Positions 24,829-34,320 of a stretch of 64,000 bases of DNA are shown here, in pieces (positions within the stretch are counted from its first letter, which is position 1; the number at the start of each line of letters is the position of its first letter). A program made the translations under genes and the position numbers. Source of the stretch: an uncultured Flavobacteriaceae bacterium (GTDB lineage Bacteria > Bacteroidota > Bacteroidia > Flavobacteriales > Flavobacteriaceae). Under the pieces are notes generated by a model that saw nothing but the letters and a program-made list of their open reading frames with translations, searched no databases and was not told the DNA's origin. The DNA lies in contig CALIJE010000042.1 of NCBI GenBank assembly GCA_938017825.1, forward strand, positions 1-64,000. The letters run 5' to 3'.

Positions 24829-27420
24829 ATGAATAAAATTTACCTACCTAAGTTGAAGACCACTTATTTGAAAGGTTTTATTGTAATCCTATTGCTGTAC
24901 TCAAGTTTTCAGGGTATAGGTCAATCGGCACCCTTTAATTGCGATTATAGTGCATATTTGTTTCAATATTCCGATGTGTATGCCATTGATTTGGCATCTG
25001 GTCGTTCCTATTTGGTTGCTGAAGAGATTTTACCGGGAAAAATTAATGCCAACGCCTACAATCCCAAGGATGGGTATATCTGGGGGTACCTTTCTCAACC
25101 TTCGAGCTCCATAGTGCGCATCGGCAACGATTTTACCACCGATATCTTTACCATTCCGGATTTACCTTCGGGCAATAAGTATGTAGGTGACATCAATGCT
25201 GAAGGAACTTATTACTTTAAGGCGGGAGGTACTACCTATTACGCCATAGATTTAGATCCGAATTCTCCTAGTTATCTAAGTTATTTAGGTACAAAAACCT
25301 TATCCAAGAATATCAGTATACACGATTGGGCCTTCAATGCTCGGGATAACAAGCTGTATGCCGTTGCAAAGAATACGAACATATTGTACCGCATAACTGC
25401 AGAAACAGGCGCAGTTGAGGAGTTAGGGGAAGTACCGATCTTATCTGGACTTAGTTATACCTTTGGTGCCGTTTACTTTGACGCGTCGGGTAATTTTTAT
25501 GTGTCAGCCAATCAATCGGGTTCAGTATATATAATCAGGTCGGTACAAGAGCTTTCCGGTGGCACTATAAGCTCAAACATTTTTGCTTACGGACCAGCAA
25601 GTGCAAGTAATGATGGGGCGAGATGTCCTACGGCACCTGTGCCCCAGGAAGATTGTTCAAATGGCATCGATGATGATGGTGATGGTCTTACAGATTGCAA
25701 TGATCCAGCTTGTTCGGGGATTCAAGAGTGCCCGGTAACCTACTCTTCTTCCACGGCCAATAAAGGTGGATTGGAAAGTAATGATCGCCTTGCCGATAAG
25801 ATTGGAAAAAGAAATTATCAACGTGCCAAGGAGAACTATGTTTTTGATACTTCAACTGCGAAGCGCCTTGAAAAAGGAAAGAATTATATGAAAAAAGGTA
25901 CTTCGGCCAAAAATGATATAGCTTTAGAAACCTTGATTCCTATTGGTGCAATTAATGAAAGTGAAGTGGTTGAATCTTCCTCGAACGACTTGTTGAACCT
26001 TACCAACGCGAGTGCCCTGTATTCAGTTGACTACCTAAAGAATGACAATGCGATTGGTGCGTTAATGGTGATCAAAACGGATAACCAGGTATATGAACAC
26101 AGTAAATTCATTTGTGATCGCTTTTTAGGCGCGCAGTTGGTATCTGTTTCCTCGATTCAACTAAGAGAGAACAACTTTATTAAATCAATTATAAAGCAAC
26201 CTGATGGAAGTCAAGAATTTGCCTTGACCTTTTCGGCCAGATTAACAGGCGACAACCAATTCGTAATTGAATCGCATTGGAATATTGATGCCTATGCCAA
26301 GGACTCCATGTACTACAATTTTCAAATTTGGACCAGTTCAATCGACGACCTTCTTTTATTAGGGGAAGAAGTCCTAAATCTCTTGGAAGTCAATACGAAC
26401 ATTGCGTCTTACGAGTCATCACCGCCACCACCAGTATTCGTTAAATCCGCAAAATATGCGAATGGATCGGTTTCAATGGAGTTGGTCAATAATAACAATT
26501 CGGATTTATTGATTCTAAACGGAGGCATAAAGCGCACAGAAACCAGTCAATCTGAATCGTACACTTCAACAGCTGATTTAGACGGCTATATTACCTCCCT
26601 AAAAATTGAGACTGGCGACTTGTTCGACCTAGGCTTTCGAGTCAGTGATAATCAGGGTAATACACCAGATGACTTGTTTGTAGCCGATGCGCCTTGGGGC
26701 TTGGATGACTCTGCGGAAACTTCTTCTGTTGAATCCTATACTGTAATACCCAATGCACTGTCGTATATGGGCGATGGTTATCGAATTGAAAGAAATGTAT
26801 TCCTTAAAGGGCAAACAAGCGAATATATTGGGGTGTATAGAGCTTTGAACCCCCGTTTTAGTCCTGTGGATTTATCAGAATTCGAGAATTTCGTTTTTGA
26901 AGCCTCAGGTACCGATAATCTTAAGATTAAATTGATTAAAGGTAATGGAGATGCTTTTACCGCCGAAGTTAAATTGAACCCTGAACTCAAGGCCTACGAA
27001 TTAAAAGCCGCTGATTTCGAGACAACTGATTTTTCAGATATTCGCGTTATTTCATTTGAATTGCATTCGAGTGGCGGACAGTTGACCGAAAAAGAGTTGA
27101 AACTTGAGAATCTAGAATTCACCAATGAACGTTCGGTTTCTCGTTTCGTGTTGGAAAATACCGACAAGACGGTCGTTATGCCCAACCCGATCGAGGATTC
27201 CGCTAAACTATATTTCTTCGAAAATGCCAAATCTAGCTATACCTTTGAGCTATTTACCTTAGATGGTTATAGCCTAGGAAGTCATTTTATGGAAGGAGAA
27301 GCGGAGCAAGGTCAAAATGAAATTGTCATAATGCGCAAAGGGTTGAGTTCGGGAATGTATTTTTATACCTTAACAAGTTCAAACGAAAAGACAAGATCTG
27401 GTAAGATAATGATCCAATAG
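24829..27420 (+). CDS. Secreted beta-propeller-like protein with T9SS C-terminal sorting domain
   Basis: An 863-residue protein exported first by a signal peptide (hydrophobic segment about residues 15-30, ending near GIGQ-SAPF) and then, by inference, through the type IX secretion system. Residues about 35-265 look like a propeller-type domain (NAYNPKDGYIWGYL, YAIDLDPNSPSYLSYLG, HDWAFNARDNKLYAVAKN). A Ca2+-binding-like stretch with NGIDDDGDGLTDCNDPACSG (about 284-303) follows. The middle region (about 310-780) is of unknown function. The last about 80 residues form a T9SS type A sorting domain (MPNPIEDSAKLYF to SSGMYFYTL and a final KIMIQ). It is probably displayed on the cell surface or released. 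It ends in a bidirectional terminator. Confidence 0.8.
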   Translation: MNKIYLPKLKTTYLKGFIVILLLYSSFQGIGQSAPFNCDYSAYLFQYSDVYAIDLASGRSYLVAEEILPGKINANAYNPKDGYIWGYLSQPSSSIVRIGNDFTTDIFTIPDLPSGNKYVGDINAEGTYYFKAGGTTYYAIDLDPNSPSYLSYLGTKTLSKNISIHDWAFNARDNKLYAVAKNTNILYRITAETGAVEELGEVPILSGLSYTFGAVYFDASGNFYVSANQSGSVYIIRSVQELSGGTISSNIFAYGPASASNDGARCPTAPVPQEDCSNGIDDDGDGLTDCNDPACSGIQECPVTYSSSTANKGGLESNDRLADKIGKRNYQRAKENYVFDTSTAKRLEKGKNYMKKGTSAKNDIALETLIPIGAINESEVVESSSNDLLNLTNASALYSVDYLKNDNAIGALMVIKTDNQVYEHSKFICDRFLGAQLVSVSSIQLRENNFIKSIIKQPDGSQEFALTFSARLTGDNQFVIESHWNIDAYAKDSMYYNFQIWTSSIDDLLLLGEEVLNLLEVNTNIASYESSPPPPVFVKSAKYANGSVSMELVNNNNSDLLILNGGIKRTETSQSESYTSTADLDGYITSLKIETGDLFDLGFRVSDNQGNTPDDLFVADAPWGLDDSAETSSVESYTVIPNALSYMGDGYRIERNVFLKGQTSEYIGVYRALNPRFSPVDLSEFENFVFEASGTDNLKIKLIKGNGDAFTAEVKLNPELKAYELKAADFETTDFSDIRVISFELHSSGGQLTEKELKLENLEFTNERSVSRFVLENTDKTVVMPNPIEDSAKLYFFENAKSSYTFELFTLDGYSLGSHFMEGEAEQGQNEIVIMRKGLSSGMYFYTLTSSNEKTRSGKIMIQ

Positions 27421-27440
27421 ATTTTCACATGCCATGCCAT

Positions 27441-27476
27441 AAAAACAGGTCAGCTATTGGTTGTTGACCTGTTTTT
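27441..27476. terminator. Bidirectional intrinsic terminator
   Basis: A 12-bp hairpin (arms AAAAACAGGTCA and TGACCTGTTTTT, 12-base loop) with T/A runs on both ends lies between the convergent T9SS-protein and purL genes. Its right end touches the purL stop region. Confidence 0.8.
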
Positions 27477-30400
27477 TTATTTCTTGGTCTTATTATTCAA
27501 AATCCAGTTTTTAGCATTTACAAATGCCTGCAGCCAAGGCGATACCTCATCATGGCGATCACCAGGGTAGTGGGCCCAATTCCATGGAAAGGTAGAGCGC
27601 TCTATGTGTGGCATGGTAACCAAATGCCTGCCTGTTTTGTCACAAAGCATCGCGGTATTAAAGTCGCTGCCGTTCGGATTTGCAGGATAGCCCTCATAAG
27701 CATATTTGGCTACGATATCATAGTTGTTCTCGGGTAGGGGAAGACTAAATTTACCCTCGCCGTGCGAAATCCAAACTCCCAAGGTGGTTCCTGCCAAACT
27801 GGAAAGCATAATTGAATTATTCTCCTGTACGTTTACAGAGGTAAAATTGCTTTCATGTTTGTTCGAATCATTATAGGTCATTTTCCCATGTTTTTTATGC
27901 TCGGGATTAATGAGGTCGAGTTCCATAAATAACTGGCATCCATTGCAAATGCCAACAGATAGTGTATTCGGGCGTGCAAAGAAATTCTTGATAACAGTAT
28001 TTGCCTTTTCGTTGTATTTGATCGCTCCGGCCCAACCTTTGGCGCTACCCAATACATCGGAATTGGAAAACCCGCCAACAGCGCCCAAAAACTGAATATC
28101 TTCCAAGGTTTCGCGCCCTGAAATCAAATCTGTCATATGTACGTCCTTAACATCAAAACCCGCTAAAAACATGGCATTGGCCATTTCACGTTCAGAATTG
28201 CTGCCCTTTTCCCTAAGGATTGCTGCCTTGGGCTTCTCAGTACCTGCCGCTATTGTCGGAAGCTTTCCGGAGAACGAATTCGGTAGGATATATTTTAAGG
28301 GTTGTTCTTTGTAGTTCTCAAATCGATCCTTGGCCAAATTGTTGGCTGTTTGTTTGTTGTCCAACAAGTAGGATGTCTTGAACCAAGTATCCCGCAGCGA
28401 AGCAATATTCAAGCCCATTTCCATACCGCTATTGCGAATCAAGAGTTCATTGCCAAAACGTACCGTTCCAATTTTATTGTAATCGATTTTGAAGGCTTCA
28501 AGTTGTGCTTCAATCGAACTGTCTTTCGATTGGAAAACGATACCGGCATTTTCGGAAAACAACAATTTTATGGTATCCATTTCCCCTAAGTCAGATAGAT
28601 CTATGTCCGCTCCCAAATCGATATCAGCAAAACACAGTTCCAACAAGGTTGTAATCAACCCTCCAGAAGCAACATCATGACCTGCAATAATTTGACCTTC
28701 TTTAATTAAAGTTTGAATTGAATTAAAAACAGTTCTAAAATAGACATCGTCCGTAATGGTTGGAGCTTCATTTCCAATGGCATTTCGAATTTGCCCAAAG
28801 GAAGATCCCCCTAGTTTGTAGTCGTCTTTTGAAAGGTTAACGTAATAAATCGGGCCGCCTTCTTGTTGCAGGACTGGTTCAACAACTTTAGTAATATCGT
28901 TACAATTTGCAGCTGCGGAAATAACTACCGTACCAGGGCTGATAACGTCCCCGTCTTTATACTTTTGTTTCATCGAGAGCGAATCCTTTCCAGTTGGCAC
29001 ATTGATGCCCAAAGCGATCGAAAAATCGGAAATGGCCTGCACTGCTTCATACAGTCTTGCATCTTCGCCTTCGTTCTTGCAGGGCCACATCCAGTTGGCC
29101 GATAGCGAAACAGATTTCAATCCATTTTTTAAAGGAGCCCAGATAATATTGGTCAGGGCCTCGGCGATACTGTTCTTGCTTCCCGCTGCTGGATCTATGA
29201 GTCCTGAAATAGGGGAGTGGCCTATACTGGTGGCAATTCCTTCCTTCCCTTTAAAATCCAAAGCCATAACACCGACATTGTTCAAAGGCAGTTGCAGCGG
29301 ACCTGCACATTGCTGCTTGGCCACCCGACCTCCCACACATCTGTCAACTTTATTGGTAAGCCAGTCTTTACAGGCAACGGCCTCTAATTGCAACACTTGC
29401 TCTAAATAATCGTGAAAGAATTCCAAGGAATATTCCGCATTGGCATAATGCTGTTCGATCGTAGAGTCGGTCATGATGGTTTTTGGTGAACTTCCAAAAA
29501 TGTCACTTAGATTTACATCCATCGGTTTTTCTTTGGTTGTTTTCGATTCGAACGTAAAGCGATCATCGTTTGTTACATCGCCTACTTCATACATTGGTGC
29601 GCGCTCACGTTCTGCGATACGGGCCAAAAGGTCTACATCTTTTTGACCTATTACGAGTCCCATGCGCTCCTGTGATTCGTTGCCGATTATTTCCTTTGCG
29701 GAGAGGGTAGGGTCGCCAATTGGGAGTTGATCTAGATCAATTTTGCCCCCTGTTTCTTCCACTAATTCAGACAAGCAGTTAAGGTGCCCACCCGCTCCAT
29801 GGTCATGAATCGAGACAATAGCATTCCCCTCACTTTCTACCATGCCGCGAATGGCATTTGCAGCTCGCTTTTGCATTTCAGGATTGGAGCGTTGAACGGC
29901 ATTTAATTCGATTGCGGAGCTGAACTCACCTGTATCCGCACTAGATACTGCGGCACCGCCCATCCCAATGCGATAATTGTCACCACCAAGAATTACGATC
30001 TTATCACCTTCCTGTGGTATGTCCTTTAGTGCTTGATCTGCTTTACCATAACCGATACCACCCGCCTGCATGATGACTTTGTCATATGCCGTTCGTTTGT
30101 CACCCTCGGCATGTTCAAAAGTCAGAACTGATCCTGCGATAAGGGGTTGACCGAATTTGTTCCCAAAGTCGGAGGCCCCGTTCGATGCTTTGATCAAAAT
30201 ATCCATGGGTGTCTGGTAGAGCCATTCTCGTGCCGGCATTGCATTTTCCCATGGGCGTTCTTCATTAAGCCGTGAATAGGCGGTCATATATACCGCCGTA
30301 CCGGCCAGGGGCAATGAACCTTTTCCGCCTGCCAAACGATCACGTATTTCGCCTCCCGAACCCGTAGCAGCCCCATTAAATGGTTCAACGGTCGTCGGGA

Positions 30401-31151
30401 AATTATGGGTCTCTGCCTTTAACGAAATCACAGACTCGAATTCCTCTTCACGGTAATAGTCGGGAACGTCTGCTCTTTTCGGAGCGAACTGCACCACTTT
30501 TGGCCCTTTGATAAAGGCCACATTATCTTTGTAGGCAGATACGATGTCGTTAGGATGTTCCTTTGATGTTTTTTTGATCAATTTAAAAAGAGAAGTGGGT
30601 TTTTCTTTACCATCGATTATAAAGGTGCCATTGAATATTTTGTGCCGGCAATGCTCAGAATTCACTTGGCTAAAACCAAAAACTTCGGAATCGGTTAATT
30701 TTCTTCCAATTTTTTTTGCGAGCTCATTAAGATAATCTACTTCCTCTTCGCTTAATGCGAGTCCTTCTTGTTGGTTATATGCTGCAACATCGTCAATGTT
30801 CTTGATCGACTCCGGCTCTATGTCTATCGTATAGATTTTTTGATCTAGGCCGTTGTATTTTTGTGAAATCATCGGGTCAACATCGCCAAATTCGTTGGCA
30901 ACCGATTTAAATTCTTCAATTCGTACAATCCCCGAAACACCCATGTTTTGAGTTATTTCGGTGGCGTTGGTACTCCAAGGGGTGATCATGGCGGCCCGAG
31001 GGCCAACAAAAAAGGCGTCGAGTGACGCCAGGTTGATTTTGGGTTGGTTGCCGAACAACCATATTAATTTTTTCGTGTCTTCTTGAGAAAGTTCGTTAGT
31101 GGTTTGAACTGCAAATACTTTGTGCGCTACATCCCCGAAAAAGTGAATCAT
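27477..31151 (-). CDS. purL: Phosphoribosylformylglycinamidine synthase, large single-chain form
   Basis: A 1224-residue purine-biosynthesis enzyme that converts FGAR, ATP and glutamine to FGAM. It is the long PurL form in which the synthetase and glutaminase are on one chain. Visible parts: the N-terminal FGAR-AT domain, the AIR-synthase-like ATP-binding halves (KAETHNFPTTVEPFNGAATGSGGEIRD near residue 240-266; HDVASGGLITTLLE near 840), and a C-terminal class I glutamine amidotransferase with nucleophile Cys in GICNGCQLFMEL and the later SHGEGKF His/Glu block. The ATG at 31151 gives the full family length. It is transcribed alone, from a -33/-7 promoter at 31185-31218, and ends at a shared terminator. 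Confidence 0.97.
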   Translation of the reverse strand: MIHFFGDVAHKVFAVQTTNELSQEDTKKLIWLFGNQPKINLASLDAFFVGPRAAMITPWSTNATEITQNMGVSGIVRIEEFKSVANEFGDVDPMISQKYNGLDQKIYTIDIEPESIKNIDDVAAYNQQEGLALSEEEVDYLNELAKKIGRKLTDSEVFGFSQVNSEHCRHKIFNGTFIIDGKEKPTSLFKLIKKTSKEHPNDIVSAYKDNVAFIKGPKVVQFAPKRADVPDYYREEEFESVISLKAETHNFPTTVEPFNGAATGSGGEIRDRLAGGKGSLPLAGTAVYMTAYSRLNEERPWENAMPAREWLYQTPMDILIKASNGASDFGNKFGQPLIAGSVLTFEHAEGDKRTAYDKVIMQAGGIGYGKADQALKDIPQEGDKIVILGGDNYRIGMGGAAVSSADTGEFSSAIELNAVQRSNPEMQKRAANAIRGMVESEGNAIVSIHDHGAGGHLNCLSELVEETGGKIDLDQLPIGDPTLSAKEIIGNESQERMGLVIGQKDVDLLARIAERERAPMYEVGDVTNDDRFTFESKTTKEKPMDVNLSDIFGSSPKTIMTDSTIEQHYANAEYSLEFFHDYLEQVLQLEAVACKDWLTNKVDRCVGGRVAKQQCAGPLQLPLNNVGVMALDFKGKEGIATSIGHSPISGLIDPAAGSKNSIAEALTNIIWAPLKNGLKSVSLSANWMWPCKNEGEDARLYEAVQAISDFSIALGINVPTGKDSLSMKQKYKDGDVISPGTVVISAAANCNDITKVVEPVLQQEGGPIYYVNLSKDDYKLGGSSFGQIRNAIGNEAPTITDDVYFRTVFNSIQTLIKEGQIIAGHDVASGGLITTLLELCFADIDLGADIDLSDLGEMDTIKLLFSENAGIVFQSKDSSIEAQLEAFKIDYNKIGTVRFGNELLIRNSGMEMGLNIASLRDTWFKTSYLLDNKQTANNLAKDRFENYKEQPLKYILPNSFSGKLPTIAAGTEKPKAAILREKGSNSEREMANAMFLAGFDVKDVHMTDLISGRETLEDIQFLGAVGGFSNSDVLGSAKGWAGAIKYNEKANTVIKNFFARPNTLSVGICNGCQLFMELDLINPEHKKHGKMTYNDSNKHESNFTSVNVQENNSIMLSSLAGTTLGVWISHGEGKFSLPLPENNYDIVAKYAYEGYPANPNGSDFNTAMLCDKTGRHLVTMPHIERSTFPWNWAHYPGDRHDEVSPWLQAFVNAKNWILNNKTKK

Positions 31152-31184
31152 TGACCGTATGGATTGTTGGGTTTAAGAAAGGCA

Positions 31185-31218
31185 CAAATTTACATCTTTT
31201 TCCAAGAAAAATTTCCAA
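31185..31218 (-). promoter_or_regulatory. Promoter of purL
   Basis: On the minus strand: TTG at 31216-31218, a 23-bp spacer, and TAAATTTG at 31185-31192. This fits the flavobacterial TTG-N17-23-TAnnTTTG pattern at its long limit and would give a 5' leader of about 25-30 bases. Confidence 0.55.
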
Positions 31219-31300
31219 GAATAGTTAACAGTTTTGAACGTCGATTGTTAATTAAATTAGTCAAATTTTAGTACCTTTTCTCTTTCCTAAAACCAACCAC

Positions 31301-32899
31301 ATGAATAGAAATGTTTCTTCACTTATCGCACTGGTATTGCTACTTGCCATTAGTAATCCGATTATAGCCCAAAAGAAAAGATCAAACAAGCAGATTGAAC
31401 GATTAAAGACCGAAGCTGCCCTGCTAATAGAGGGCAACAAAAAACAAGCACAAGTAATGGTCGATAAGGTTTTTAGTTTTGCGGAATTGGGTTTCCAAGA
31501 AATAGAATCCTCAAAATACCTTACGGGAATATTGAAGGAAAACGGTTTTGCTATTGAAAACTCCATTTCAGGTATTCCAACGGCCTGGATGGCGAAATGG
31601 AGCAATGGAGATGGTCCTGTAATCGCAATTGGCAGTGATGTTGATTGTATACCCAAAGCATCGCAATATCCGGGTGTAGCCTATCATAAACCGATTATTG
31701 ATGGTGCTCCGGGTCATGGGGAAGGGCACAATGCCGGGGTGCCGCTAAATATTGTTGCCGTATTGGCCGTAAAGCAAATCATGGAACGTGAAAATATAGG
31801 GGGAACATTGGTAATTTGGCCCGGAATCGCTGAGGAGTTGGTAGCGGCAAAAGCTTGGTACGTTCGTGACGGGCTATTCGACGATATCGACATGTGTATT
31901 TTTACCCATGTGAGCAGTAATCTGAGTGTTTCCTATGGTCCGGCACGGGGAACCGGACTTATTTCGGTCGAATATTCCTTTGAAGGGGAATCGGCACATT
32001 CGGCCGGATCACCATGGCGTGGCCGCAGTGCATTGGATGCGGCTGAACTTATGAATATCGGTTGGAATTACAAGAGAGAACATTTACATCCTCTAAAACG
32101 TTCCCATTCCATTTTTACGGATTCGGGTGACCAGCCCAATGTAGTGCCCTCGAAAGCTTCGATTTGGTTTTACTTTCGCGATATTACATATGATGGCATC
32201 ATGGAAATGTATCATGAAGCGAACGACATGGCGAAAGGTGCCGCTTTGATGACAGGAACAACGGTAGAATCAAAAGTATTGGGTGCTGCCTGGCCTAGGC
32301 ATTTTAACAAGGTAATCGCAGAGACCATGTACGAGAACATCAAGAAAGTAGGCTTGCCAACATGGTCTGAAGCTGATCAGGTCTTGGCGAAAGCTGTCCA
32401 GACCGAGGTGCAATCCAAAAAAATCGAAGGATTGGCTACGGAACTCGCACCGCTCGGTTTACCCGTGATCGAGCCTATTAGTGGGGGTTCTGATGACATC
32501 GGAGATATCTCGTGGAAGGTGCCTACGGTGACCATGAGGTTTCCTTCCAACATTCCGGAGTTGCAAGGCCATCACTGGAGCAATGCCATTACGATGGCCA
32601 CCCCAATAGCCCATAAGGGAGTAGTCGCAGGAGCAAAGGCTGAGGCCATGACGATTTTGGATTTTCTTTTGAAGCCAGCGCTCCTGAAAGGAGCATGGGA
32701 TTACTTCAACAATGAACAAACCAAAGAAACCAAGTTCGTGCCTATGATCGCGGAAGATGATAAGCCGCCCATCTATTTAAATGCGGATAAGCAAGGGCAG
32801 TTTCGAGCGGAGTTGGAAAAGTTCTATTATGATGAAACCAAATACGATACGTATCTGGAACAATTGGGAGTTGAATATCCTAGCTTAAAGAAAAATTAG
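31301..32899 (+). CDS. Secreted M20-type amidohydrolase (AbgB-like)
   Basis: A 532-residue exported protein (signal peptide ending near IIAQ-KKRS) of the M20D amidohydrolase group, related to the p-aminobenzoyl-glutamate hydrolase subunit AbgB. Landmarks: SDVDCIPKASQ (about 112-122), GHGEGHN at 138-144 (normally HxCGH, so Glu141 takes the place of the usual metal-binding Cys), GIAEELVAAKAWYVRDGLF and the FTHVSS block, and GGSDDIGDISWKVPT near the end. It hydrolyses an amide bond in an N-acyl or aminobenzoyl-type substrate, but which one is not known. Its stop overlaps the end of the convergent RNA methyltransferase gene by four bases. Confidence 0.87.
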   Translation: MNRNVSSLIALVLLLAISNPIIAQKKRSNKQIERLKTEAALLIEGNKKQAQVMVDKVFSFAELGFQEIESSKYLTGILKENGFAIENSISGIPTAWMAKWSNGDGPVIAIGSDVDCIPKASQYPGVAYHKPIIDGAPGHGEGHNAGVPLNIVAVLAVKQIMERENIGGTLVIWPGIAEELVAAKAWYVRDGLFDDIDMCIFTHVSSNLSVSYGPARGTGLISVEYSFEGESAHSAGSPWRGRSALDAAELMNIGWNYKREHLHPLKRSHSIFTDSGDQPNVVPSKASIWFYFRDITYDGIMEMYHEANDMAKGAALMTGTTVESKVLGAAWPRHFNKVIAETMYENIKKVGLPTWSEADQVLAKAVQTEVQSKKIEGLATELAPLGLPVIEPISGGSDDIGDISWKVPTVTMRFPSNIPELQGHHWSNAITMATPIAHKGVVAGAKAEAMTILDFLLKPALLKGAWDYFNNEQTKETKFVPMIAEDDKPPIYLNADKQGQFRAELEKFYYDETKYDTYLEQLGVEYPSLKKN

Positions 32900-34107
32900 G
32901 CCTTTTGTAGTAGCGCCATATAAAAACCGTCAAAACCACTTTTTGAGGCATAGATTTTCTTTTCTTCCGATAGGGTGAAGTCGGTCCCATCCTCTGATGC
33001 CAAGAACGATATTACTTGATCGTTGTTTTCTTGCGGGAGAATAGAACAGGTCGCATAGACCATTTTGCCACCTGGTTTTACCATTTTGCTATAAGAGCGA
33101 AGGATCTCATGTTGGGTTTTGGTAATCTTATCCAAGAACTCAGGTTGCATCTTCCATTTTGAATCCGGATTTCGGCGAAGCACCCCAAGACCTGTACAGG
33201 GGGCATCGATAAGCACACGATCAGCACTGCCATAAAGCTTCTTTACTACCTTGGTGGAAGTAATTTCCCGCGTTTCGATGTTATGGGCGCCATTCCTTCT
33301 GGCGCGGCGTTTTAGCTCTTTCAATTTGCTGCCATAAATATCCAAGGAAATCAATTGACCCTTATTTTCCATTAAGGCAGCCAAGTGCAATGATTTGCCC
33401 CCAGCACCTGCACAAGTATCCACAACCCGCTGACCAGGTTCAATATCCAACAACTCGGCTACCAGCTGTGAAGAGGCATCCTGAACTTCAAAAAACCCTT
33501 TCTTAAAGGATTCGGTTTGAAAAACATTGGCCCGTTGCGGCAGTCGCAAGGCAGCGGAATATCCTTTTATCGGTTCTACATCTATGCCTTCCTCGAGCAA
33601 GGCCCTTCGGAGCTTTTCTTTAGTGGTTTTTAAAGTGTTGGTTCGTAGAATTACTTCAGCTGGTTCATTGAGTTTTGCCAATTCTGCGGTCCATAGCTTA
33701 GGACCCAATGCTCTTTCTCCAAGTTCATCGATCCAATCGGGTACGGCTTCACGGAATTTTCTGATTTTCGAAAGTTCATCGAATTTCCCCTTGATTCGGC
33801 GCTCTGGGGTTTGCTCGATTTGTTTCCAATCTGGCAATTGAATGCCCTTTAGAACTGCCCATACGGCCCATATACGATATAAATCTTGACGTTTATAGGG
33901 GGCCTTTACCTCGGCTATTTCGGTATATAAGCGTTTGTAACGCACTATTTCATAGGTGGTTTCAGCAATAAAACCGCGGTCTCGTTTGCCCCAGCGCTTG
34001 TCAAATTTGAGCACTTTTTGAACAACTTTGTCGGCGTACTGGTTATCGTTGAAAATCATTTCTAGAGCATCAACAACAGCAAATACCAAATTTCTATGGA
34101 GTTTCAT
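32896..34107 (-). CDS. RsmB/NOP-type SAM-dependent RNA (cytosine-5) methyltransferase
   Basis: A 403-residue enzyme of the RsmB/NOP2 family, methylating C5 of cytosine in rRNA or tRNA. The N-terminal about 150 residues form an NusB-like/RNA-binding part. The SAM motif DTCAGAGGKSLHLAAL (about 239-254) and both cysteines of the family are present: DAPCTGLGVLRRNPDSKW (motif IV) and YATCSILPQENN (motif VI). It ends four bases into the stop of the convergent amidohydrolase gene, a tail-to-tail overlap. The -7 element at 34129-34136 lies just upstream. Confidence 0.92.
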   Translation of the reverse strand: MKLHRNLVFAVVDALEMIFNDNQYADKVVQKVLKFDKRWGKRDRGFIAETTYEIVRYKRLYTEIAEVKAPYKRQDLYRIWAVWAVLKGIQLPDWKQIEQTPERRIKGKFDELSKIRKFREAVPDWIDELGERALGPKLWTAELAKLNEPAEVILRTNTLKTTKEKLRRALLEEGIDVEPIKGYSAALRLPQRANVFQTESFKKGFFEVQDASSQLVAELLDIEPGQRVVDTCAGAGGKSLHLAALMENKGQLISLDIYGSKLKELKRRARRNGAHNIETREITSTKVVKKLYGSADRVLIDAPCTGLGVLRRNPDSKWKMQPEFLDKITKTQHEILRSYSKMVKPGGKMVYATCSILPQENNDQVISFLASEDGTDFTLSEEKKIYASKSGFDGFYMALLQKA

Positions 34108-34128
34108 AGGTTCTTTTTAGTAGGGCAG

Positions 34129-34136
34129 CAAAGGTA
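34129..34136 (-). promoter_or_regulatory. -7 element for the RNA methyltransferase gene
   Basis: On the minus strand it reads TACCTTTG, matching TAnnTTTG, about 22 bases upstream of the ATG at 34107. The -33 region has no TTTG box. Confidence 0.45.
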
Positions 34137-34266
34137 ACATTTTAAACAGGTTTAACTAGGGTGTATTTCAATAGTGTTGCTATTGAGCCTAAGCCCTGTT
34201 TTTTACAGGTGAAAACGAGGGTTTTTAATCATCATTTAGGCACAATATCAATGCTTCAAATTCGTT

Positions 34267-34281
34267 TAAGGTTAAACCTTA
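34267..34281. promoter_or_regulatory. 15-bp palindrome upstream of the sulfatase operon
   Basis: TAAGGTT, one central A, then AACCTTA: a perfect inverted repeat 39 bases before the sulfatase ATG. Position and symmetry suit an operator, but no regulator gene is adjacent. The rest of the 213-base gap 34108-34320 shows only a -7 element for the opposite gene and a small CCTGT...ACAGG hairpin near 34196. Confidence 0.35.
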
Positions 34282-34320
34282 TGATGTATAATAAGTCAAA
34301 GGGTTTGAAATCCCCAATAT

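Noticed and set aside
34108..34320. tRNA or riboswitch upstream of the sulfatase operon
   Set aside because: Only a 15-bp palindrome, a -7 element for the opposite gene and a small hairpin are visible; no conserved riboswitch core was recognised.
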